A DNA stretch of 27,993 nucleotides, from the NCBI GenBank assembly GCA_003615045.1, contig ML014329.1, positions 1-27,993 of the forward strand, given 5' to 3'. The notes under the pieces are model-generated. The model was not told the DNA's origin and searched no databases. It was given only the letters and a program-made list of their open reading frames with translations. The translations under genes were made by a program, and so were the position numbers. Below, piece by piece: positions 9,635 to 18,400 of the stretch. Position 1 is the first letter of the stretch. Each line of letters opens with the position of its first letter. The stretch comes from Caulochytrium protostelioides (lineage: Eukaryota > Chytridiomycota > Caulochytriomycetes > Caulochytriales > Caulochytriaceae).

Positions 9635-9897
9635 CGTGGCGGTGGCGGCGGCGGCGGCGTGGCAGCAGCGTCACGATCCTGGCGCTCGGGCGCGGCGGCG
9701 GCGGCGGCGGTGTGGGGCCGTTCAGGCGGCGCAAACGATTCGCGGCGCGGCTCGGGGTCGGCCGCAGGGGTCGCGGGCTCGGTCACGGCGCCGGCATGCG
9801 GTCGCGTGGCGGCGACGGCGGCGACGGCGGCGATCAGGACGAGTATGAGCACGAGCGCCGCGACCCGCGGCGCCGCCCGGATCCGAGGCCGCGGCAT
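7435..9897 (-). CDS. OS9: OS-9/Yos9-like ER lectin with MRH domain
   Basis: OS-9 proteins sit in the ER lumen and read trimmed mannose on misfolded glycoproteins, handing them to the Hrd1 ubiquitin ligase. The start is the ATG at 9897 (gtcgccATGC), giving 820 residues beginning with an Arg-rich n-region and a hydrophobic core (VAALVLILVLIAAVAAVAA), a signal peptide or anchor. After Pro- and Ala-rich spacers comes the OS-9 N-terminal block (FLDFYSVPVHPVRFALDE). The MRH domain spans about 339-470: DNWHYSYC, Gln in TVQLYDL, CDVTNRPRYSVVQLRCC, EVLEMAICSYVIVV and HTQRLCPM, which keep the expected Q, R, E and Y sugar-contact positions and paired cysteines. The tail has about 17 consecutive CAG-coded Gln, an Asp run and an acidic end (DRIIWI); no HDEL or KDEL is present. 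Glucosidase II beta also has an MRH domain but the N-terminal block and NRPR motif favour OS-9. Confidence 0.82.
8053..8103 (-). repeat. CAG/CTG trinucleotide run coding poly-Gln in the OS-9-like gene
   Basis: Seventeen uninterrupted CTG units on the plus strand read as CAG (Gln) codons of the OS-9-like protein, C-terminal to the MRH domain. A pure run in one codon suggests recent slippage rather than selection on the protein, and it should be length-variable between strains. Confidence 0.9.
9098..9132 (-). repeat. Poly-Ser-coding trinucleotide tract in the OS-9-like gene
   Basis: A run of CTGCTG units broken by ACTGCTG codes about 13 serines (minus strand), followed by an Asn/Asp/Ser-rich linker just before the MRH domain. 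Confidence 0.8.
9602..9660 (-). repeat. GGC/GCC tract coding poly-Pro in the OS-9-like gene
   Basis: A GGC-unit run on the plus strand codes two proline runs interrupted by an Arg on the minus strand, in the spacer after the signal peptide. It is low complexity and probably disordered. Confidence 0.8.
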
Positions 9898-9991
9898 GGC
9901 GACTCGACGGCGTCCCCGGCGGCGGCGCGGGTCCCGCCGACGGGAGCCCACGGGGCGGTGCAGGAGGGGGCGAGCGAGCGGGTCGTGCTCA

Positions 9992-10060
9992 CACAATCAC
10001 AATCACAATCACAACCACAATCACAATCACAATCACAATCACAATCACAATCACAATCAC
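9992..10060. repeat. (CAATCA)n hexanucleotide microsatellite upstream of the OS-9-like gene
   Basis: About 11.5 tandem copies of a 6-bp unit, CAATCA on the plus strand (TGATTG in the sense of the OS-9-like gene), with one CAACCA variant. It ends about 95 bp before the ATG, so it lies in the leader or core promoter. It is strikingly A/T-richer than its surroundings. Confidence 0.92.
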
Positions 10061-10429
10061 GCGGCAGACGCGAGAGGCGTGGGAGGGATAACCCACGTCG
10101 TGGCGGCGTCCGGAAAACGACGGGACGCCAGGGGAGGGAGGGTCGAGGCGGCGATGGCACGTGGCGTTTGGCCACGCCCACGCCGGTCTCGGCGCATGCA
10201 CCGCCGCCGAGGAGGACGGCGCGTCGAGATCGACCCTGCAACGATCTTCGTTGGGCGTCGATCCTCCGATCGTCTTTGTATCCCTCCGTCGCCGCATCCC
10301 CCCAGCGGCCGATGCGAGCGACCCGCGCGATGCACCCCGTGGCGCGCTCGGCGGCCGCGGGACCGCCCCGCACCGCCGTCCGGCGCCACCGCCCTGACCG
10401 CCTTTCATTTTCCACTCGGACCGCAGCGA

Positions 10430-10452
10430 CGGCGGCGGCGGCGGCGACGGCG

Positions 10453-10489
<37 letters not shown>

Positions 10490-10490
10490 G
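10430..10490. repeat. GCG/GAC trinucleotide array, intergenic
   Basis: A near-pure array of GGC units broken by three GAC units, between the OS-9-like and F-box/WD genes. It is of the same kind as the coding tracts nearby but lies outside any supported gene. Confidence 0.85.
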
Positions 10491-10794
10491 CGGCCCGTGG
10501 CGGCCGACCGCCAGCGCATCCTCGCCGTCTCGTGCCCCTCTCGGGCCCTTGTTCCCCGACGAAGCCCTACGAAAGCCAAGCCATCCCCATCAAGGATCGG
10601 CGGCATGCGCCGTCCCCCCCACGGAAGTGGCAGAGTTTCCTTCTTGCAGCGCGGAGCGCTGATACATGCGGACAATTAAACACCCCGCCGTCCCATCGAG
10701 TGCGCTCGCGCGTTGGCGAGGCGATGGATGAGGAAGAGGACACCGTCCGCCCGGTGCACCGTTCGACGGGGATCGGCTCATTAAGCTCACCGGG

Positions 10795-11689
10795 CTACTC
10801 GGTCGCGCCGCCACGGAAAGCCCGTGCAAGGGGCATCTCCCAAGCCGCGTCAGCCGTCGCCGTCGGCGCGTCGACCTCGTCGGTAGTGGGGGCGACCGTG
10901 TCCTCCTCATCCGTCTCATAAGCGACCCAGAAGGGGATCCCGACCGGACCGTTGCGCGCATCGTGCCGCGCAACCACGCGACGCCGCTTGCGCATCGCCG
11001 GCCGTGTCGTGTCCATCGGCGCTGCGGACGGCTCGGACGGCCGCTGCCGCTTGGCCGCCGTCGCCGCGTGCGGCGGACCGCACGGCGGCGTCGGCAGGGG
11101 CCCCGTCTCCGGTGACGGCGGCGGCGGCAGCGCTCGCCACGCCTCGTCGGCGGCGGCGCGGAAGTCCCAGAGCAGCAGCGCCGTGGCGCCGGCCATCGTC
11201 CACGTCGAGGCGTAGAGGAGCGACCCGTCCGGTGTGAGCTCCCCAAAGCAGAGCGTCATGGCCGCGTCGCGGTCGTGGTCGTGGTCGTGGCCGTGGCCGT
11301 GGCCGTCGCCGAGCGCGTCCTCGTGCTCGTGGCCGACGGCGAGGCCGCCGCCGCCCGCGGGTTCCGGGTCGCCCTCGGCCTCCGAGAGCGCGTCCAGCCG
11401 GGCCGCGAGCGCGCGCGGCGCGAGTGTGTCGTCGACGCCGGAACCGGGGAACGCCGCAGGCGTCCGCGGCGGCGCGAGGTCCATCGCCCAGGCGCCGCCC
11501 GAGCGGCCCGCGAGCCCGCCCGTGTCCAGATTGGGCGTCGGCATCGGCGCCGGCGGCAGCGACGGGCTCGTCGCGGACGCCGGGCGGGACATGGACGCGC
11601 TGGACGGCGCCGAGAACGGCGCCGAGCGGACGCGCACGAGGGCCGTCGTGGCCGCGACGGTCATGGTCGTCTCGACGTGCACGGCCGCA

Positions 11690-11734
<45 letters not shown>

Positions 11735-12245
11735 GGGGCGGCAGCGGCATGCGCCGCCGGCGGCAGCGGGCCGTCCACCAGGCCGTGGGCAATCGACGCG
11801 CGGGCCGGGCGGTCGTGGGGCCGTCGCCGCCGATCGGCCTCGATGCCGCGCGCCGCGGCGACGACTTCGGCGTCCTCCGCCTCGAGCGCCGGCACGGGCG
11901 CCAGCGCGTAGCGGTAAGTGCGCTGGTCGAGGTCCCAGACGGCGAACTCGGTGCGCGAGCGGCCGTTCGTGATGAGCGCGCCGTGCGAGAGCAGCAGCGT
12001 CATGGGCGCGAGGCCGTCGTCGGCCGCGTGCGTGACGCCCGGCGTGATGGGGCGGAAGTCGGCATCGACGCCGGCGGCGGCCCGCGCCGGACGGTGCGCC
12101 ACGACCCGCGCCGACTGCAGGATCGCCGTCATGTTGTCGGGCGTCGGCAGCCGGTGGTGCAGCGGCGCGCTGAGCGCCCGGTGCGGCGAGCGCGCCGCCG
12201 TCTCGTCGCCCTCGCCGTGAGTGTGGAGATGGCCGCGGCCGGGGC

Positions 12246-12277
<32 letters not shown>

Positions 12278-13905
12278 GGGTCATGCCGGGACGGCGGCTG
12301 CTCCGGCCGCGGGTCGCGGGCCCGTGGAGGGGGCACGGTCGCCACGGCGTTCGTGTCGCGCGGCGGCGTGATGGTGAGGCGGGCCAGGTCGGCGCGCCGC
12401 CGGGCGCCCAGGACGGGCCGCGGCGCCACGGGCGGCGGCACGGCAGGTGGCGGCGGGGACCCATCCGCCGGCGCTGCGTTGGCGCCTTCGGCGGCGGCCG
12501 GCCCGTCTCGGAGACTCAGCCCGGCGGCGCTGGCGGCCAGCGCCGACGTGGACGAGCGGGCGACGGACGCGGCGGACGCGGACGGCGCCGTCGGGGAGAG
12601 CGAGACGGGCGGCGGGGAGGGCGCCTCGGCGAGGCGCTGGGCCAAGCACGGTTCGAAGAAGGGCTCGAGCAAGCACCAGCGGAGGGTGGTGGGCACGCGG
12701 GTCCCGTTGTGGGCCGGGGTGGCCATGGCCCGGGCGCGCGCACGCGGCGCCGCGATGGCGTCGTCCGTCTCCGTCGTGGTGGCCGAGTCCATCACATCGA
12801 CAATCTCGTCCAAGCGGAACACGCAGTGCGGGCGCTGCGTGCGGCGGTCCGTGACGTAGAACGCGCCGTTGGCGAGGCCGTACACCAGATAGTCGTCCGA
12901 GACGGCGACGTTGAGGCGGTGCAGGCCGACCGTCGCCCACGCGGGCGGCGCGCCCTCCGCGCGGTGATGCACGTGGTAGGCCTCAAGGAGCGCGCCGGTC
13001 GCCATGCACCACACGCGGATCTGGCCGTGGCGGCCGCCGGCCACGAGCGTCTCGCGGTGCCGGTTCATGGCGTCGATCGTCGGCAGGCCCGCGGCCGCCG
13101 CGTCGATCACGCGCTCGCACTGCGCGGCCGCCGTGTCCCAGATCCGGATCTCGGCGCTCTGGTCGAACGACACGAGCCGGTGGTCGGCGTCGCCGAGAAT
13201 GAGGCTGACGGGATGCTGGTGGCCCGCCAGGGTGCGGACGGAGGCCGAGGACAATGGCGCGCCGGACAGGGGCAGCGGGGTCACGTCGATCGCGGTCGGC
13301 CGGTCGGCCGGGATCCACGCGAGCATGCTGTTGGCACGGCACAAGGCGGTGCTGTAGGCGTCTTCGGGACGGCAGGGCCAGGCGAGGGCATACGCGCGGC
13401 CGCGAGGCGGCGGCGGCTGCCCGCGCGGGCTCGCCGGGGCGCTGGCGGCGGTGATGGGGGCCTCCGTCGTCGACAGGACGGCGAGGTCGAGGGGGCCGTG
13501 CGGTCGGCGGGCATGCGCGGTGGCCGCCGATGCGACCGCGGCAGCGGCGGCCGTCGGGCCGGCCTCGACGCACGCGAACGTATAGGACTCGCACGCCACG
13601 TTCTGGCGAGTTTTGTAGGTGATCTCCCACGAGTCGCCGATCTGGTCGGCGCGGTGCCGGCCCACGCCGTAGTGCGCGAGGCAGAGCTGCTGCCAGAGCC
13701 GCGCGTGGTGCTGCCGGTACAGCGCCCGCAGGGGGCGGCTGACGGCGGCGAGCGCCTCGAGCGCCGCGGCGTCCGTGAAGCCGAGGAGGTAGACGAGGAG
13801 CTCGCTCGGCAGCTGCATCAGACCCGCCGAGGCGGGGGATTTGTCGGGCCATGGCCGCCAGGGCTCGCGGACCCGGTCGGCGGCGGCGACGGCGGGGACC
13901 GGCAT
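10795..13905 (-). CDS. F-box and WD-repeat protein with large disordered insert
   Basis: F-box/WD proteins are substrate adaptors of SCF ubiquitin ligases: the F-box binds Skp1 and the propeller binds the target. The protein has 1036 residues from the ATG at 13905 (context gtccccgccg upstream of the codon pair is GC-rich; no better ATG precedes the F-box). F-box: residues 29-72 (LMQLPSELLVYLLGFTD, SRPLRALYRQHHARLWQQL). WD-like blades are seen at about 222-257 (RTLAGHQHPV...IRIWD), 262-300 (GQIRVW), 325-356 (VYGLANGAFYVTD), and again far downstream (TEFAVWDLDQRT; TALLLWDF). Between them lie several hundred residues of Pro/Ala/Asp-rich sequence with an Asp run of about 16 and a GHGHGHDHDHD stretch. 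The C-terminus has a basic KRRRVV patch, possibly nuclear. Blade count is uncertain and the substrate unknown. It is divergent from the DUF3684 gene across 1.5 kb. Confidence 0.8.
11689..11734 (-). repeat. GTC/GAC tract coding poly-Asp in the F-box/WD gene
   Basis: An uninterrupted GTC run on the plus strand codes about 15 consecutive Asp (GAC) on the minus strand, inside the disordered insert of the F-box/WD protein. Confidence 0.9.
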
Positions 13906-14327
13906 GATGTCAATGCAGCTGCGCTAGACCATGGAAGGCGAGCAGGACGGGGTGAGATAGAGTACGGCGGACGACGACCTGCGCCGACACCCGTGAACGG
14001 CAGCACGGCAGCACGGCAGCACGGCAGCGGCGGCTCGACGGCTGGCCCGATGGGTCTTCCGGACCACGCATCCGTCCAAGCTGAGCTGGGGTCGACATGC
14101 CGCGAAGCCGGCCTTGCGTATACTCGACACGACGCCCCGTTATGCGTCAGTGAGACCATGCGCGGATCACCATGAAGCAAGAGGGCCGGCACGCCGCAGC
14201 GCGGGTCGCGGCCTCCGTTTCAGCAGTGAGACGCGGCGCTTCCCAGGCTCCCGTGTGGACGGATCGGCGGGGCGTCGCCCCTTCGGGGGTTCACACGCCG
14301 CCAGGGGTCCGGCGATCGGCGCGGGCG

Positions 14328-14386
14328 GCGACAGCGATGGCGCATACTGCTGGCGACAGCGATGGCGCATACCGTTGGCGACAGCA
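14328..14386. repeat. 25-bp tandem repeat, 2.4 copies
   Basis: The unit gcgacagcgatggcgcatac plus five variable bases occurs twice in full (14328-14352 and 14353-14377) and then in part (to 14386). The 20-bp core is identical in both full copies, so the duplication is recent or conserved. It lies in the divergent promoter region. Confidence 0.85.
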
Positions 14387-14762
14387 CCTGTCAGCGGCTC
14401 TGGCCACGAAGCGCCGCCGTGCCCGGCGGCTCCTGTCCGGCGAGTCCATCTCGTCGCCGACACGAGCGCTGCGACCAGCGCGGACACGGCACGGCCGGCG
14501 CTGGGCCGCCCACGGCGGCTCCAGCCAGAGGCTCCAGCAACACGATCGAACATGGGAGGTCCGCGGTCGCGCCATTGGCGACGGCGCGCCACAGGAGCGC
14601 CTGGCGCCGTCACGCCCCGAGTGACGGGCCCTACTCGTTGGCCGGCGACGTGGCGTTTCGAGAAATGGCGGGACGAGCCATGCGCGGTCGGCCGGCGGCA
14701 AATGGCGGCGGCGGCCGCGCCGCCGCTCATCGACACCATGGCCCAGGGACGCCATGCAGGCT

Positions 14763-14806
14763 GGTCGCCATGACGGCGGAGGTCGCCATGACGGCGGAGG
14801 TCGCCC
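14763..14806. repeat. 18-bp tandem repeat, about 2.3 copies
   Basis: The unit ggtcgccatgacggcgga is repeated twice exactly and begins a third time. It lies in the same intergenic stretch as the 25-bp repeat. Confidence 0.8.
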
Positions 14807-15452
14807 GGCGAAACCAGACTCCGTCCGACGTGGAGCGTCCTCGGCAGTGGGCCGCGTATGCGACGGGATGGAGCAGCAGGCCTGCTGCAAGCACCGCATA
14901 CAGACGCTCGGGCGAGCTCGTCGGCCGTCCGATGCATCCTGATAGCCAGGACCATCGCGATTGGGGAAGCTCGACTCGGTGCGAGAAATGAATCCGTGCC
15001 ACAACCATGACGGCGATCGATGTCTTGGCGGCGCTGATTGCCGCGGGAAGGCCAGGGCCGCCTTCAGCGCTGATTGCCGAGATGGGGCACAACGAGGGGC
15101 CACGTCGATGAGACCTGCGGCGACGATGGCCACGGAGGCGTGGCGCCGCCGCGGCGGAGCGAAGCAAACAGAGCCAACGCCGTCAGCGACCCCGTCGGGC
15201 CGATCGCCGGGTTCCATGCGCTTCACAAGGAATTACGAAGCAACAGCTTCCAAGGCATCTGCCGCTGTTGCAGACGAGGACATGGATGGCCGATCCTGGT
15301 CCCATGGTCCACGGCGTTCGGAGATGATCGGCAGGGTGTTGCTGCATCCGGCCACGGCATGATTGCCGACGCCGCGTCGGTCCCTCGCCCTCCTTCGTCG
15401 ATCTGAGCCTCGGGCCGTCAGGCGCCTCGTGCCACCCGCCCGCGCTGCCAAC

Positions 15453-18400
15453 ATGGATTTCGAGCAAGCGCGACGCGACCTCGTCGCGAACCCCGACGAG
15501 GGCATCGAGCAGCCGGTCGAAGTGAATCAGCGCGGTCTGATCGACAAGATCCTAGCGCGGTATGCCGCCGACTACACCGTCTGGCGTGAGCTGCTCCAGA
15601 ACAGCGACGACGCCGGCGCGACCCACGTGCAGCTTATCTTCCAGACCCATGCCCAGCCGGGATCGCGCGGCGTTGATGCCGGCGCGCCGTCGTCTCCGTC
15701 GCATCCCGGCGGCCTCTCGACGGAGGCCGCGGGAGCAGGCACGAAGCCCAGCAACGACGAAGGCCAGCCCTTGACCGGACTGTTTCGATCCCTGCACCGA
15801 CTCGGGCTGTTCGGGTCGGCCCCGATCCAGCCCGATGTCCATACGCTGTGCTACCGCAACAACGGCCGGCCCTTCTCGGCTGCGGACTGGGACCGGCTGC
15901 GGAGTATCGCCAGCGGCAATCCTGACGAGACCAAAACCGGGCTGTTCGGCGTCGGGTTCTACTCGCTATTCTCGCTCGCCGAGACGCCGTTTGTCGTTTC
16001 TGGCGACCAGACTATGGCCTTTCTGTGGCGCGGCGATGCGCTGTATACGCGGCGTGGACGCGTGGCCCCCGCCGACCAGGACCCGACGATGCCCACGACC
16101 TTCCACCTGGGGCTGCGCGAGCCCATCGCCCGGCCCGATCTCACGGATCTCGGCCGCTTCCTCGTGGCCGCGCTGCTCTTCACGCGCTCCCTCGCGCAGA
16201 TTGATGTCGTCGTGGACGCGCTGACGGTATTGTCCTTGACCAAGACCAAAACCCTGGTCGACCAGCCGCTGACGAACCGGCTCCCCGCGCCCGTCGGACC
16301 CGCCGCACCGGCACGGCTGTCTGCACCCAGTGCGACGACGCCATCGTCCGGCGCCGCGTCATCAGCCGCCGCGCCGCCGCCGCCGCCGCGGCGCAGCGGC
16401 GTGCTGCGCCAGTCGCGGCATAAGCTGTTTACGTTCGATCCCTCGCAGGTCGACCGCGTCCAAGTCACCCTCGAAGTCAAGCAGGTGGCTGGGTATGAGC
16501 GATCGTCCAGAACGCCGTCGTCGTCGACCGCCAAAGTCGATCGCGCGTCCGTCATGTATCGACTGGCCAGCGTGCTGGCCGAGGTGCAGGTGCCGGACAA
16601 TATCGCGCAGGACATGATCCGCACGACCAAGAAGCCTCCGCCCAAACAGACGCGGCTCAGCCTGGTGTGGAGCGATGCGCGCCACGCGGCGGCCCTCGCC
16701 GCCCAGGGCCCGGCCGACACGCCGTTGGCCGCGAAGCTGCTCCGAGCCACGGCGTCCGCGGGCCCGCTCGAGCCGCTGTTCAGCGCGCTGCGCCTTGCTG
16801 ACCCGAGCCAGGACCCTGGGTACGTGTATATCGGCTTCAAAACTCAACAGACGACCGGCGGTGCCTTCCATCTGGCGGGCCAATTCATACCGACCGTTGA
16901 GCGCGAAAACCTCGATTTGGTCGATCCTGTCCTGCGCTTGTGGAATGAAGACCTCTTGACGGCCGGAGGACTCCTCGCCCGCGCCGTCTTTGAGGCCGAA
17001 CTCACGCGACTCGTGGGCCACCTCCAGGCGCTGGACCCATCCCCGTCCCCATCGCTGGGGACGCCGCCGCCGCCGCCAAGGCCGGCCGTGGCCGACAGCG
17101 CGCCGTCGCCAGGCGCTCTTGTGACCCGCCCTGCGACAGCCGAGTCCCCTGCGGGCGCCGGCGAGCCGCCGACAGCCGACGGCGGCGGCACGACGCCGAT
17201 CAAGAGCAAGTCCGTCTTCTCGCAGTGGACGAGTAAACTCGGCGCAACCGTCAACGAAGCGCTGTCAAGCGCCGCGACCTCGCTCGCGACGGCGACGGCG
17301 GCGGCCACCGCCGCCGCCGCCGCCGCCGCCGCCTCGACCGCCGAGGCGACGCTTCCGCCGCGGGACACGGTCCCCGTCACGCTCAACGAGGCGCAGTCGG
17401 CGCTGCTCGTGAGCGACGGCGCCCATCTGATGCGGACGTTCGCGCTGACGCGCACCACGCCGCTCGCGCGCATCGGCGACGTGATCCGCCACGGGTTCCG
17501 CGACCTCGACCCGACGCCGCTGCGCGGGATCACGACCCTCGGCGTCCGCCCCGTCGCCTATACGTGCCTGCCGGACGCCACGTGGCAACCCTTTCTGCGG
17601 CTGACGCCCGTGCTCCACCCGGCGCTGGCGCCCGACATCCTGCAGCGGTTTATGGCGCCGCACCCCATTCCGGAGCTCACGCTGAGCCATGTCCATCACG
17701 AGGCGCGCCACCGCCCCGTCTGGTCGATGGACGAGATCCGCGCGTTTCTGCTGATGCTGGCACAGCAGTCCCGCACGCAGTACCGGGACCTCATCCGCCG
17801 CGGCCTCCACGGCGACGCGCTCCCGGCCGTGGGGACGGCGCCGTCATCGTCGCGTTCCCACTCCCGCTCGGCGAGGCGCCGCGTCGCGGACCAGCCGGGC
17901 GCGCTAGTCAACAGTGACGATGCCATCTACGATGTCGAAGACGCGATCGTTCGCGCGCTGACACTTATCAAGGTCCCGCAGGTCGTGCCGCAGTATACGA
18001 TCCAGGCCCGTCCCGCGCGGCTCACGGGCCCGCCGCCCTCGGAAGTCGCGGAGCCGGTCGCCGTGACGGAGTGGGTCACGGTCCAGACGCCGCTGATCCA
18101 GTTCCGGCACTACGTGCACGGCCCGGACCTGGCGCCGCTACCGGCCTCGCTCACCGCCCATGCCGCCGGTCTGGCCGCTGCCGTCCCGGGCGCCTGGGCG
18201 CTGCTCACGGCCGGCATCACACCCGCGCCGGCGAGCCCATCAGCCCCGTCAGCGCCACCGCCGCTCCCGCCCAAGCGCCTGACGGATGGCGCGGGGGCCG
18301 CGACCGCGTCGTCCGACGAAGGAATCGTGCTGCCCGTCCCGCCGACGGCGGTGCCCTTGGCCCTGGCCGACAGTCTACCCCCGCGCGACCTCGAAGCCAG

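Larger units (their letters stand above)
9898..10794. other. Intergenic region between OS-9-like and F-box/WD genes
   Basis: Both neighbours are on the minus strand, so this is the promoter and leader of the OS-9-like gene plus the 3' flank of the F-box gene. It contains a hexanucleotide array (9992-10060) and a GCG-rich array (10430-10490). No gene is supported; reading frames across it are made of repeat-coded His-Asn or Ala/Arg/Gly. Confidence 0.55.
13906..15452. other. Divergent intergenic region with short tandem repeats
   Basis: This 1.5-kb stretch separates the F-box/WD gene (minus) from the DUF3684 gene (plus) and must hold both promoters. It contains a cagcacgg-type repeat at about 14002-14030, a 25-bp period repeat at 14328-14386 and an 18-bp period repeat at about 14763-14806. 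Open frames of up to about 310 residues exist on the minus strand but are Arg/Pro/Ser-rich with no domain character, and no start has supporting context. No tRNA or other RNA gene was seen. Confidence 0.5.

Noticed and set aside
9196-10662. Plus-strand open frames of about 440-490 codons across the OS-9 start and its promoter, with a His-Asn repeat
   Set aside because: They are made of antisense poly-Pro/Ala code and the hexamer array; no start context or domain.
11275-14175. A 966-codon plus-strand open frame opposite the F-box/WD gene
   Set aside because: Its translation is Arg/Gly/Val-rich with no domain, as expected for the antisense of GC-rich codons; the minus frame has a clear F-box and WD blades.
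14291-15226. A 311-codon minus-strand frame in the divergent intergenic region
   Set aside because: Arg/Pro/Ser-rich, spans the tandem repeats, starts without good context and shows no conserved-looking motif.
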